From the NCBI GenBank assembly GCA_900239685.1, contig OENT01000005.1, positions 248,001 to 312,000 on the forward strand: a stretch of 64,000 bases of DNA. The letters run 5' to 3'. The notes beneath the pieces were generated by a model, which was not told the DNA's origin, searched no databases, and saw only the letters and a program-made list of their open reading frames with translations. This document shows positions 14,401-31,354 of this stretch, piece by piece. This DNA is from Rotaria macrura (Eukaryota > Rotifera > Eurotatoria > Philodinida > Philodinidae). Both the position numbers and the translations under genes were made by a program. Position 1 is the stretch's first letter. Every line of letters starts with the position of its first letter.

Positions 14401-16956
14401 TTTCTTGATTATTCCGAATCTATTCAAGATTTTTTACACCCCTATGTACTATAATTGAAATATTTTTAATTTGTTGTACGTTTTTTTACATAATAGCCAT
14501 AGTTAATCTATGCAACCATAGGAACATTGATTTTTCATATTCTGACTTGAAAGTTTATATGATATCAGTCGTTAACCAGAATAACCTTTTGTTGGTACAT
14601 GAAGTTTTTTGTAGAAGATCAGATCCACGGAAACAACTATGTACGATAATGATGTGTTTTTAACACAATTCAACCATAGTAGCAGATGTAGTATTGTTAC
14701 TTCGTGATAGAAATAAATAAAATGAACTGCAATTTACATAGAAACTATTCTAATACAAGTATTTTATGTTAAATTTCGGTTTTGGAGTTGTAAAACTCAC
14801 AAATTTCAAATGTTTCTAAGTGACATTTACGATATACATAATTGATTTGAATTTACATTACGCTGATACTTTTAAAAGAAAAGTTATTGAACGATTATTT
14901 TAGCCTTTGGCAGATGTTTCTAAATCTAACTCGACAGTATGATTTACGTGAGTGGTGGTTTTTAATCCTTGCACTACCCATATGAATCGTAGAAGTTCAG
15001 ACATACAAACGATTTCGGTCAGATAATCGAGTTATTTGTAATCGAAATTACACTATTTTCAAGTTCAACAAAGTGTGAGCATGAAGTTTGATGTAGATGT
15101 AATTTGCATGTCTTCTCGTCTGATTTCGAATCGAGTCTATCTTCTTTCTACATGTCTACAATAGCCTGATGATTTAGCTATTTTCTAGTTTGTGAAAGTA
15201 ATACAATGATTATTCTCGCGGAAAATATTTCTAATATGGAAATCGAGATACGTTACTTCTCAAAACTTGATTCAGTAGTGTCATATTATCCATACCCAGG
15301 ACTTATACTCACCTAGGTTTTATTAATTATTTTAAAGAGAAATGTATAATAATACTGTTCGATTCATCATGTTCATTAAATATTACCGAAGCGACGTTGA
15401 TGTCATCTTCTATTGATTTCTCTCTCTCTTGCTACGTTTCCTCAAATGTTTTCTACTCTAATCTTGTCTTTCTTCACTTGTTCTCTCTCGCATATAAGTA
15501 AATGGATTTATCACGTATAAAAGAATTCTTTCTGAATGTGTTTAGTAGTCCAATAGACATAATCGCCAAGGGTAGCGACAAGCTACTTCTCCAGTTAGTC
15601 AATAATTTCATTCCACATGATATTTTAGTTAAATAATTATACCACAAATGGTTTAGCAGACTAATAAAAATGAAAAACCATGCCCTTATAAAGTTCCTGC
15701 CCTAGTTAATACTATTTCAGACAACAAGTGGACGAGAAAAAGTTCATCAATTTGCTGGAAAGATAGAAGCATTCTTCTGAACAATGATTACGACAGCTGT
15801 TTGAAATATTTGATAACATCATATAAATATTTATTAACTTTATTTTAATATTTTTAACGATATTCCCACAAGATTTAAATAATCCTAAATATAGATGTAC
15901 TATTTGGTTGACATATATTAATAGACGATGAGCATATATACTTATCTGAAAATTTTTGGTAACCTCTAATTATTTGAACATCATTGTTTTTCATTCATCG
16001 AAAATGCTTCAAAGAATATGATGGCCTAGAAGAATATAAGATTGACAGTAAAGCTCAGATACATTCTGTCCTCATCGAATTAGAATAAAGACAAACTTGA
16101 AAGTTGGACTCTGTACTGGCACAGAGAAAAAGGACAATAACATTGCTCTTAAATGACGGTATCATTTTTATTGGAGTTGCATTTTTAGACATTCGGCACT
16201 TGATTCTATGTCAATAAAGCACGAGAGTTTTTGTATTTTTGATTTATTGCCACTTGACAAAATCTCTCGTTATAAATACAATGACAGTTCAATACATCTG
16301 CTTGCGTTAATTATTCATAATCATATTTTCTTTCAAGTAGATGTTCATGTATGAAGATTAGATTGGTTCTAAACCGGTAATCAATTGTTTCTCAAATTAT
16401 TTTCTTTTCTGAAAAGCAACCATGAATTATATTTCACCTACGGATATGTTGATCATTATTATAAGTGCTACATAAATGTCAACTACGTTGTATTTAATTT
16501 AGATTACATGAGATCATAATTAGTCATTTTTTGAAATATGAATGATTTCAATACATATGTATGCATCCATCTAACTGTAGTATATTATAAAAACTGAAGA
16601 GTCAGTCAAGGTTTCACGTGTACTGTCTATGCCAATAGAAAAAAACTGTTTATTTATTCTATTTCTACTTGATCTATATTTAATACCGTTCTGTTGTATT
16701 TATGCTGTCATTTCTGTTTTCAGAAAGACTAAAATCATATGTTCTGACTTTCACATTCGAAGATAATATATTAGTTTCTTTGAACTATTTTCGTTTTATT
16801 CAACGAATTCGACAGCATCGTATTTTATATCAACAATTCTAATCATATCATATATTAGAAGACAGGACAGCAAACCATAACAGGGTAATTTATTCTTATT
16901 ATTCTACATTTTTATATTGTATAAGACTAATCAATATATTTTCATTTGTCCGATAG
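11417..16956. other. 5.5 kb region without a recognised gene
   Basis: Only short ORFs (up to about 83 codons) are present on either strand, none with recognisable domains or a matching exon chain. It contains the 3' UTR of the MATE gene, a degenerate inverted-repeat stretch at 14083-14400 and a TATAAAAG string at 15517-15524. It may hold unrecognised noncoding RNA or UTR exons of the SLC17 gene. Confidence 0.45.
14083..14400. repeat. Degenerate TTTGG/CCAAA inverted-repeat stretch
   Basis: The left part (14083-14225) is rich in GATTTGG/TTTTGG words on the plus strand, and the right part (14267-14400) is rich in CCAAATC words. CCAAATCTAAA in the right part has an exact reverse complement in the left part near 14198. 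The right part looks like decayed tandem copies of a short CCAAATC unit. It could be a decayed foldback element or a decayed satellite; no target-site duplication was identified. Confidence 0.35.
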
Positions 16957-18974
16957 ATGAGTCATCCGTGTTCATGCTTGACTGCAATATATTCGAACAG
17001 TATGGCGATACTCAGGTAATTTTCAAAAGAGTAATATAGCAGAGAAAGAAAAAAACTCAAATCATGTGTTCGTTCTTTGTCCTTGTTTCGTTGTGATCAG
17101 TTTGTTTTTTATTTGACCTTTGCTCATATTGGTATTGTGACGTCGTTTAGTGCGATGACTACCGGAAACGTTATGACGTTACCTCGATTGATTCCATCAA
17201 CTCGTTTTACTTTGGCTATACTTGTTTCTTTTGCACTTTTCACTCAATATGCACAACGCATCAGTTTGGCTATGGGCATCGTTTGCATGGTGAATAGAAC
17301 AAATACAAACATAACATCACCTTCTACTTCAATTCAAAATATAACAACATTGAAATCAACCAAATACGGATCTCAACTTTTGGAAGATAAACAATTTATT
17401 TGGAGTGAACTTCAACAACAAATTTTACTTGGCGCAAATTGGTTGGGTTATCTTTTTACATTAACACCGGGTACAAAATTTGATTTAAATTTTAGTACAT
17501 AAGCAATGTTTCATCGTATTCTTCTTCTCTTTATCTACTTGAAGGTGGTTGGATATCGATTAAATTTGGTGCCAAACGAACGTTTGCCTGCGGTCTTTTT
17601 TTGAGTTCAATGGCAACATTGGGAATGGCTTCCATTTATTATATGGATAATATGAATTTTAGTTTTGCTGTTATCTTTCGTGTTCTTACGGGTATTGGTC
17701 ACGGTCCATTATTTCCGTCTTCATATACGTTTTGGTCAATGTGGGCTGTTCCATTGGAGAGAAGCACTTTAACATCAATCGGATTTTGTAGTACCAATTT
17801 AGGAACATGTAAGCTAAGATTCATAGGCTTCTAGTTGATATTTGTTATTGAACAACGTTGATTTTCTTTTTCAAAAGCTATAACAATGTTAAGTGGTGGT
17901 ATCTTTTGTCGTTATATCAATTCAGGATGGGTCTTTATTTTTCTCTTGACGAGTAGTTTTGGTTTTATATGGCTTCCATTTTGGTTATGGTTAGTGGCTG
18001 ATTCACCTCATTCTCATCGAACAATAAGTGAACACGAACGAAATTATATATGTGAAAATATTGGACTTGGTACGACTGAGAAAAAGCAACGATCTACATC
18101 CATTGGCTCTGTACCTTGGAAGAAAGTTCTATGTTCAAAGCCTATTATTGCATTAGTTATCACACAATTTTGTAATCTATTTGGACTTTTCTTTTTCTAC
18201 ATGAATGTTGGCAAATTGTTAACTGAAATTCATCGTGTTCCTCCTCAAAATGCTGGATATATCTTAGCGGTAGGATTTATAATTATGCCAATAGTTAGTC
18301 TTTCAACTGGTAAAAATTAACGAAATATTTTGATATGAAATTCTTCTTTTCTATTTCATATAACAAGGTGTTTTTGCCGATCGACTTGTTCGACGAAAGA
18401 TCATGTCATTAACTAACGTGCGCAAATTGTTTACTGCTCTTACATCATTCATACCAGGAATTTGCATGATTGTTCTTTGTTTTTGTGACCATACACGGCA
18501 AGTACTTGGTACTATTACTGTGTCTGTATTTCTATTTGGTTCGGGTACGCTATGAAAAATATAAATGTTATTCATTTAGCTGCAAATAAAAGTAACTTTG
18601 TGTAAATTTCGATAGCTATTGCTTATGGTTCCGGATATGTTGTTAATTTTGGTGATGTAGCTCCAGCTTATTCATCGATCATCTTTGCTGTAGCAAGTGC
18701 TTTAGGAACGGTGGGTGCTCTCATTAGTAATCTTATAGCAGGTGTCATTATAAAACGACCTATTCTTGAAGACTGGCGCAAACTTCTTTCAATATTCGCG
18801 ATACTCTACATATTTGGTGGAATTATTTATTTGTTATTTGGATCAGCAGTACCAAGAAAATGGGCTACATTCAATGTTGACAAACCAAAACAAACTGAAG
18901 AAGATGAATCTCTAACCACCTTATCATGGCAAGCAGATAGCCAACAGGCCACAAAAACAGCTGAAATTAGTTAG
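16957..18974 (+). CDS. SLC17-type anion/phosphate cotransporter (sialin/VGLUT family, MFS)
   Basis: Exons: 16957-17015 (tentative first exon), 17151-17470, 17545-17808, 17878-18309, 18368-18544, 18616-18974. All joins are in frame and give 536 residues. Recognisable SLC17 blocks are FTLAILVSFALFTQYAQRISLAM (TM1), a glycosylation-prone loop with several N-x-T sites, WSELQQQILLGANWLGYLFT, then GGWISIKFGAKRTF and VLTGIGHGPLFPSSYTFWSMW. Later blocks are ISEHERNYICENIG with PWKKVLCSKPI, and then the conserved ADRLVRRKIMSLTNVRKLF. The last TM block is followed by a short polar tail. The family moves organic anions (sialic acid, glutamate, urate) or phosphate using sodium or proton gradients in lysosomal, vesicular or plasma membranes. 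If exon 1 is wrong, translation can start at 17155 inside exon 2 (MTTGNVM). AATAAA lies at 19148-19153. Confidence 0.92.
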
Positions 18975-21900
18975 TCTATATATCTATCTCAATTTATCCT
19001 TATTCAAAAAACATATTTATTTCACTCTCACTCTTCATTTACTGTTTATCTCGACTTTTTGTATTTGTCAACACTTTTGAAAACTATTATATTATTATTT
19101 TCTAGAATAATTTTATTATATGTGCACATCTAGTTAAATTTAGTATCAATAAAATGAGCATATTTATCTGAAGATAATGTTAAGAAGAAAAAAAACATCC
19201 ATTTAGCTCTACATTAGTAAAGAAAGGTGAAATATGATACCATTACTTAAAACAAGTAGACACTTGTTTTCTTTTCGAATGAAATCAAAACAAAATTCAA
19301 TTAACTATTCTACAACTGATAAACTAACCATTGTTTTTAACAATGAAATGGAAACCATAAAAAAATTCGATCTTTATCTGTCAAATAGTAACAAGTGTAG
19401 TTATTTTACAAATAAATAACGAACTCAATACAGTGTGGTATAGAATAAAATAGATATTGGTTAAAAAGAAACAAGTGGCGAAATCAGATGTCTATTTGAT
19501 GATGGAGCTTGACTAAATTGCCGTCAAATAATTTCATGATGACAGGGAATTCATCTATGCATCTATTACAATAAGACAAGAGATTAAAGAACATTAGCAC
19601 CAAAAAGAATATCTGAAAATAAGAAGAATACGAATAGATGAAAACATGCTTCTCTGACAGTATCACTCAAGAAGAATGTATTCGATCAACAAATATGTAC
19701 TTAGTCAGATGAATATCGACGAAGAATACAGATGCATTTGAAGTTCAATGTAGTGTATAATAACTAATTTAATTAATAAGAAACATAATAATTATAAATG
19801 TGAATAATGATTGATACAACAAGACATGATTGATCACACAAACAATGGCTACACCACTACTCCAATAGCTTACAGATCAATTTGTGAATGATCCTTTTCA
19901 AAACGATCAGAAGTAATAAAAACAATTGTCGACATATGTCATAGAATGAACTCCGAAAAATTTTAAAGAAATCATCAATATGACACGTTGTCCTTTGTGG
20001 ATCTGTTTTTTGAGGAGAAAGAGTATATACTAATATTGGAGATTAAAATGCAACTAAATAAAAATCTGCCCGACCTGAAATTCTTTTCTGCTTATCAACT
20101 AACAATATAGACGATGACAAAATCTTATACGATGTGCAACAATGAAGATGATTATTAAAATTGTATCGATACGATCTCACTGATTTTTCGTACAATTACT
20201 TAGCGAAAGAAAAAAAGTAATAGGAACAAGTTGTCAATCACAAATATTCTAGAAAACCAAACCGTTCAGCATTTATAGCCTGTCAATCAAGTATAGAAAT
20301 TATGCTAATAGTATGAACTGACAGAATCAATCATTTTTCTAGGGAAAGAAACAACGTTAGTATCTTGAATCATGCTTTTGTCTTGGTTTGAACTATATCA
20401 GACTTACTGACGAGTAAAACTGTAACTTTTTACTAAATCATTTCCTACTTCTTAAAGTCACTAGAGCACATAAATAGCAGGGAGTTTGATTAATATGCGT
20501 GCACTCTTGATGAGTTGGGAACAGGAATGTTCTATTTCATTTGCTGTTTCATAAGTGGCTAGCCGGAAATCATTGTTACAGATCAACGGTTAAGCCACAC
20601 ATACATCCAATAAAAGTCAACCGATGGTTCTTGAATATTTATTATACTTTATACAGGTGCTATATTTGCTCATGCATATGGTTTTACTCTAATTAGTATG
20701 AATTATCAAATCTTATTGTCTACGATGATTGCTTAGTAGAAGAATTGAAGATGATGAAACCGATAATCTATTGATGATCTTATCATGATATAGAATCATC
20801 GATTGTTCAAAGAAGACAAATTTACCACGTGTAATCCTGCTAGTTTTTGATCTTGATAATGTGGTTGGTGTAATTATTCATTTGGAGGCTACTGCAACCA
20901 ATGCCTTGTATTGATGTGTTTGATGTTTGTTCATTTGAATCTTCTCTTCTTTCATCGTTCCACTGAATAAAGCATGATTGTTTGTGATACATGTCGTTGC
21001 TGTAAATAGACAGATTCAGTTTTTAGTCATGCTTCTGCTAAGATTTCATCAGTGAAATTTTTAACCGGATCAAACGATTGATCAAATATCATTTCTTCGG
21101 AGACATTTTAGGCAGATGCATGACGTCTTTTGTTAGTTTATGAAGGAAAAATAACTTGGACAATGAGTATTGTTAAATAAAACTAGTATTTTGCTCCAAA
21201 GAACAAAAATCTAATGTGTAGTTTTGAGAATAGCATGCAAGGAAACGAAATGTTCGAGTGATTTTTTTCTGTCTTCTGATCAATATTCGAAATTATAACT
21301 CTATTGTTTCCTCTCGCATCTTGAGATTAGCTTAAAATCTACTCTTGACTTTTAATAATCATTTTTATTGTCAGCTTGCCATAAAATCTATTTTTAAATG
21401 TATAGCTTGTCGAGCGATGGCTCGAAGAAAAACATTTTATTGACGCTAAAACTTCAATCAAATAGATTAATGATTGAATCACTTTCAGTGAAACTCAAAA
21501 TAGCAAGAGTTTTGAAGACAAATCATGTAATCAAGATACAATTACGCTTATACATAAAGTTAAATAGAAAAACATGTTTCTAGAAGAAAAACTGATATGA
21601 TATACGGCTTCACTTGAAAGAATAGAAAACATAGTGTCGGATAGTTGTCAGTTAGCTAAGAGTATCTGAATACGATTGTCTCTTTCATGATTTGCAGGCA
21701 AGTTTAAGTTTACAATTAAAAATAATTTGATATAGATAACTGACCGATCACACCATGAATGATTTCAAATTATTTTAATGCCAATTCAAAGTTATAAAAC
21801 TTGATTCATACTCGTTCAAGATGTACCGAATATTCAAACATTGAGTTTATACTAGATATCGATTTATTATGTTGTTTTGAATCTTATGAAGTACCCATAC

Positions 21901-23516
21901 TGACAACTAGTATCGTAAGCCCTCACTATTTGCATGAGAAATAGGTTTTGTTTAATCTTAAATTTTGTCTTCTTTTTTGTCAAATAGAATAATTGTATTA
22001 TGGATTCGATGAGTAATGCACTGTAAAGATTGTATTCTAGTCGTGTGAATCAACCTTTCCCTTCGTTCTCAATTTAATTAAATCAAAACAATTTAGATTC
22101 GAAACAGTTCATCGAGAAATTTAGTTTTAAGCAGTTGCACTCGGAAGATGTTTTCGTAATACAAATATATATTAGTAATTTGGAACAACATCTCTATAAC
22201 TGAAAATATTCTCAATCAAACATGTTGAATGCGAAGATTTCAACAATACTAATTGAATGAAAGCTTACGAAAATGCAACATTATTCAAAACTATAATTTC
22301 AACAGCAATCCCAAAGTTGTGTTGAGATATTCTATTTGACAGCGAAAACGATTCACAGTAAAATAGTATGTGTCTATAATCTTCTTTCATCCACCTATGT
22401 AATTTGGTCACAATAAATTTCGAAGCATCGAACATCTCAAAAAGAGAAGTCTATAAAAATCTTAAAGCCAGACGAATAAAAATCCTAATAGAGTTTGACA
22501 TCGCGGCGTTGTACGGGCCTCGATGAAACAAGTTTATGAAGAGATCAAAGATCTTTTATTTTCACGCTCATTATTATATGTATTGAAATAAAATTTTTCG
22601 AGATAAAGAACACATCATTGTCAAGAATTTAGCTTTTTAAAATTTTGATATTCTGAAGATTTGAATACAGCTAGATATACTGAATTCTGTAGATGTACCC
22701 TTATCAATGTGGAATCTGCTCGGCTGCAGATTTGTTTTCAGAATTCTATCTCATCATCATGATTCCGAGAAAAATTTACAAAAGAATACAACTAATTGAC
22801 ATCCATTCGCAGCATCATACATATATATATATATATGTATTTATGTAGATACTCTCTTATTTTTGTTTTTACTTGAAGAGGCTTAAGTGTGAGAATATAT
22901 GCCCTCATTGTTAGTATTACGGTAGACTATCTTATGTACAGTAACTGACCTTGTAGATTCAAGAAAACTTTTGATATTCTGTTACAATACATATGTATAT
23001 AGTAGGATGTTGCTATAGTTCATATCAAACATTCTTCAGCAGTATCAAAAGCATATCAAAGTCAAAGAAAGCACAATAGCTTAATTGAAAAATAATAGAA
23101 AAATATATTGTTCATACAAATGACAGAGTTGCATGGTTTTTCTTAACGACTATTGTAGAAATAAAATTTCAAGTTTTCTTTCTGCTTATTTTTTTACAAT
23201 TTTAAAACAAAAATAAATTGCTTTTTTCTTTCAAACAAGTCACTCTGAATGCAAGATGACAGCAGAACAAGTTTGAGCCATGTTTGCTATTTGTCTTTCT
23301 AGATGTCGCATGTGTACAAGTACAATAGAAAGTATTCTATCATGAGGCCTTGATAATAAATCAATGGTTATAAAGTATATACATTGTTCATGATGTCCAA
23401 CATTTACCTCATCGTTGTGATGTGATGTTACTAATAATGTGTCACAGAATTCTTTCTCTTTTTTTTCCTTCTGATATTTAGATTTAATTTTATTCCAATA
23501 TACAAAATTTTCAACA
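18975..23516. other. 4.5 kb region without a recognised gene
   Basis: It holds the SLC17 3' UTR and then AT-rich sequence with only very short ORFs. A TA microsatellite sits at 22819-22837. I see no tRNA, no transposon ORF and no splice-linked exon set. The part next to 23516 is presumably the PP2A-A promoter and 5' UTR. Confidence 0.45.
22819..22837. repeat. TA microsatellite
   Basis: A short AT dinucleotide run in gene-free sequence upstream of PP2A-A. Confidence 0.8.
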
Positions 23517-26969
<3,453 letters not shown>

Positions 26970-27091
26970 AATAAAAGATTTCGTTATATCTTGGTTTGTT
27001 CATTGTGTGCGTGTAAAAAAAAGACTTCGTCTAGTTGTTGTTTTCCATTAGAGTGTGTTTCTTTTTATTTTTGTTTCTTGAATTATTATAG

Positions 27092-27186
27092 AAATCCTAG
27101 AAGCACCTTTTTCTTCTAATACTTATGAATGTCAACATAAAGAAGATGTTACACGGGTGCTGGTTTGTCTTTTTTTGCTCATATAG
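27092..27186 (+). other. Candidate alternative last exon of the PP2A-A gene
   Basis: After the acceptor ATTATTATAG at 27091, the frame required by exon 11 (one base left over) reads K-I-L-E-A-P-F-S-S... for 31 residues to a TAG at 27184-27186. It starts like the normal last exon K-V-I-E-A-L, so it could be used in place of 26950-26969. The signal is purely positional (phase and acceptor), and the short AATAAA after the first stop argues that the first exon is the main one. Confidence 0.3.
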
Positions 27187-27695
27187 GGGTGTTGAGATAA
27201 CTAACTTCATCTTAACATTTAATTCTATTATCATTGAATTTAATCAAAATTTCACACATCGTTTGATTGCTTTTTATTTTGTTTAGTTCTGACCAAAACT
27301 TAATTGATCAAGACATCGGGACTGGTTCTTATTTTTCTTCTTCTACTTCGTTTTTTTTTGTAACTCACGTTTTTTTTTGTTTCTTTTTCCCACAATGTTG
27401 TCATATTCACATATTCTTTTGGCTTTACTTCCCCTTTCTATGAGTTTTCTGTAAGAAAACTTTTATTTGACTTGAATTTTTTTCGCTCCTGTTTTTTTCT
27501 TTTCATAAAACACACAAAACAAAACTTAATAAAATACTGTACTTTTTTGGTCTGATTAAACAACACGTAAAATATAAAATGAATAGAAAGAAAACATAAA
27601 TTTAATTGTTTTTGGAAAATATAAATTTTCTGACAGTTCAACAATCATTACAGAAACAAGAATAAATATCCTACTGTTCTACGTTATTTCTTCAG
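27187..27695. other. PP2A-A to HGH1 intergenic spacer
   Basis: This is T-rich sequence between two genes in the same orientation, with long pyrimidine tracts leading to the acceptor at the HGH1 start. No coding exon is seen. The spacing and the acceptor would suit trans-splicing of HGH1, but no SL sequence is visible here. Confidence 0.4.
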
Positions 27696-29502
27696 ATGTC
27701 ATCGAATTCTGTTGTACTAGAAGAATTATCTGAATTTCTCGATCCACAAGGTCGCCTTGATATCAAATCACTTGCACTTCAGACATTACTGTCATTGACT
27801 GCATCTAAAGAAGGTCGTCATCTATTACTAACATCACCAAATACTGAACCTAGTAAATCAGTATTATCACGTATTTGTCGTCTAATATTTGAAGATGTTC
27901 AAGAATCCATTCGTTTTGATTCACTCCTTTCATTGATTAATTTAACAAGTGACAATGAATTATCCATCTTAAATAATAATCAAATACCAATAACCAATGA
28001 TTTCTGGTTAAAATTATTAAAAGTAGGAATTTAAGATTCACAGACATGTGTTTCTTATCACGTTTTTCGATGATAGTAACAGCTGAAATCTGTCGGCCAA
28101 GACATTCAATCGATTGAAAAGATTTTCTGTCAGCAGAAGAGATCTTAACATTAAGTACTAATCAACATTTTTAGTACTCAAAATATTTTAGGGAAGTTAC
28201 AGCTACAATAGTTCCCTATGTTACATCTAGAATTATCCTCCGAGCAATCACAACTGTTAACAATACATATTTGTGAAGACAGTTGAGTAGTAATCTTGAA
28301 TGAATGAAAATCGCTATGAAATAAAAGTTGACGTGTACTATCTGTTAATGCAGTAATGTATTCTGTTTGTGTCAATTTGTTAATCGAGCTTCGACAAAGA
28401 CTCTTCGTGACACGAACATCATTCAATAATGTGAATCGTTTGTTGCAGTTATCCTCCAAGAAAACTAGATATCTTGTTCCTAAATTTTGTTGTTTCGATT
28501 TCATCTGATGAAGACTACACATGTTTTTTTCATATTTAGCATTGTGTTGATGATCGTCAATATGAACATGCAGATGCCGGATGTAAACTTCTCTCAAATA
28601 TAACATCGCGTACAATAACGATTGATCAAATCAATGAATTTGTAAGTCATTTAGATAAAAATTATCCATTATGGTTTGACAATCTTATTCAAGCATTCTG
28701 TACCATTGATTATAATTTGAAAAAGAATAATCTTGATTATCTATCAGCTTTTCTTGTTAATTTAACACAATCAAAAATAATTCGACAACGTCTAACAAAT
28801 AATGAACATTTACAACGTTTACTATGTTTTACGGATCAAACTCATTCAATTATACGACGAGGAAGTATTTGTTGCATACTTAAAAACTGCTGTTTTGATC
28901 ATGGTTTGTCGTCATAAAAAATTCCCATCAACTAATCTAATAGATGATTTCTTTCTTTCTTTTTTGTTAGAAAGTCATGAAAAATTAATTTATCACACGG
29001 GTAATAGTGACGATTTCATTTGTTCATTAGTTTTACCATTAGCCGGTTCAACAGCTGATGAATTAACAGAAAAAGAAAATGAACAATTGCCAATAGATTT
29101 ACAATATTTACCAAGTGATAAACAACGCGAAGAAGATCGAGATATTCAACAAATTCTACTTGAAGCAATACTTCTTGTAACTGTTTGAAAAATATTCTTT
29201 TTCTTTTTCACTTTATAAATATTGCTTTCTCTATTACAATTTAGTTATGTGCAACTAAATCTATTCGTGAATACCTTCGTTCAATACAAATTTATTTTGT
29301 TCTACGAGAATACCATCAAAGAGCAGAGTTGGATTTTAATTGTAATCGCACATGTGAACGAATTATTCAAATATTAATTGGTGATGAAGATCATACTGTT
29401 GAAACCGATAATTTACTTGAATTAAATATTCCGGATCATCTAAAAGAGAAATTTCATCAAATCGATCGAAAAGAAGAAGAAGAAAATAGTACTAATCAAT
29501 GA
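27696..29502 (+). CDS. HGH1: HGH1 homolog (armadillo-type, DUF383/DUF384)
   Basis: Four exons: 27696-28022, 28540-28903, 28944-29176, 29245-29502. They give 393 residues, against about 390 in human HGH1. Hallmarks are ADAGCKLLSNIT, then RRGSICCILKNCCFD, then the core block LPLAGS...LPIDLQYLPSDKQREEDRDIQQ and LLEAILLL. The C-terminal part has LREYHQRAEFDFNCNRTCERIIQILIGDE and an acidic tail. HGH1 is a cytosolic armadillo-repeat cochaperone that helps TRiC/CCT fold eEF2. The start ATG sits directly behind ATTTCTTCAG, a perfect splice acceptor, so a leader may be joined at the start codon. Intron 2 (28904-28943) is only 40 nt; without it the ORF would appear frameshifted. Intron 1 is 517 nt and carries a long antisense ORF. 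AATAAA lies at 29541-29546. Confidence 0.94.
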
Positions 29503-31354
29503 ATACATGTGCCAAATATTTAAATTTGTTGAAAAGAAAAAATAAAATTATAAGTTCATTGAAATCATAACAAATCTCAGTGATTGATTTAAAGCGAAAA
29601 TGAAAGCAATAGTTTTCAATCGTTCAGGGATGCTTTGGGTTTGGATGGATTGAGTAGAACATTCGATGAATAGTGAAATTTTCATGAGCCATGAAAAATT
29701 TCAAATGTTGAAGATAGAAATGACAGAAACTAGACATTTCTGAAGATTGTAAATTATTTCCATACTCCTGCAAGTATTCAAAGTTCAAATTACAGACTGA
29801 CTATCATTTCTGATAATCAGTTTGTATTACTTTGATTGAAAAGAACTATACTAATCAATTTTACTACTCCTGTCAATGAAACTCTTATGAATAGTGTCAG
29901 TTCTTTTTTCAGAATCAGTTTCGTTCCTCAGCCAGAATCTATCAAAGATCTAAGCATGAATTGTAGATCTTTTATTAAATAATTCCTAAATTAAATTTCT
30001 CATTCAAACATTAGATCTGACGTTGATGGTTTGATAGTGCATAAAATTAGACTTGATTTAGGGAACTAAGTACAATACGTGGGAAAATGATAATCTATCG
30101 AATAACAAGATAAGAATGTTTTTAAGTACTTAAATAATGAATCTGATGAAAGAAAATATTTTCACTTTTGAATAATATTCTTTTCATTTGTGTGGTATTC
30201 AGTTTTGTTTCTTTACGATTTCTTATTCAAAGAGATGAATCGATGAGAAATCTAACTGACGAAAATAGATCCAATTTTAAGAAAATTCTATATTGTTCAT
30301 CAATTAGAATAATATAATCTTCATTAAATATAAAAATGAAGCCAAGAACGATCAATTCCTAGATTGTAAACAAAACAAAAATAACTGAATAATGCCAAAC
30401 CGGCATGATGAGAAGGTTAACATCTGTTTTTCAAAATAATGATGCAGTAAACTTCTATATTAATCACAGATTATACGGCACGACTGACTCGATCTTCTAA
30501 GTAACGATACTGTTCTCTCAAATCTAACAAACATGAAATTACTGATTAGTATATAGATGAAATGGAAAATAAGGATCCTTTCATAGGTATTTAAAAAATG
30601 GTTTCTAAAATTTTGTAAAGAATTGTTTGAGATTGTGGGAAAGTGTTGTTGTGTACAATATTTTTGTATCACTTTAAAATCAAGATTTATCAGATGTTAC
30701 TATGCATTTTCGTAATTACTTGAATAATTTGAATTAAAGAACAGTTGAAATCAATCGAAATGACGAACTTACGAAATTTGTACACTGGATTGTCTAATGA
30801 AAGCACATACTAAATTAACATCATATAATATGCTAGACAACAATAAATATTCAGTAGTTATAGTTGATTCAAATTAACTGAAAATCAAGAGATATATGGT
30901 TTCATTATTGAATCATTTAGTTTGAGAAAACTTAGTCAAGAAGCATCAGAATATTAGATGTAGTGCGAAAGTAGGAAATAGTTAGTCGTGAAGTCTGTTA
31001 TTGTATATCTAGTACTAAAAGTAGTGCCGTTCGTACGTTCTACATGTATGAAATACTCTTGCGTAATTCTTGTTGTTGTCATACGATGAAATATGGTATA
31101 TCGATAGACTGTATAGGACTGTTTACAGTCTCTTCTATATGATCACGAAAATTAAAATCAGGATCCATTATACTTCAATATCAATACAAAATGAATAGGA
31201 AAGATAAAAATTTCATTGAAAACTTGCTTTTTGAATTCGAATACATATTATACATTTATAATGAATCACGTTCAGTCGTATCTATTCACTCATGTATGAT
31301 TATAAGAAGCGCGAATCATCATCGCATTGGGCTGATCACACTTTACACAAGTAA
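29503..31354. other. 1.85 kb region without a recognised gene
   Basis: This is AT-rich sequence after HGH1. ORFs are all under 71 codons and show no recognisable motif. It presumably contains the HGH1 3' end and the upstream region of the small Cys/His-motif gene. Confidence 0.45.

Noticed and set aside
28895-28945. HGH1 frameshift or pseudogene
   Set aside because: A 40-nt GT...AG intron restores the frame and the conserved sequence exactly, so no disruption is needed.
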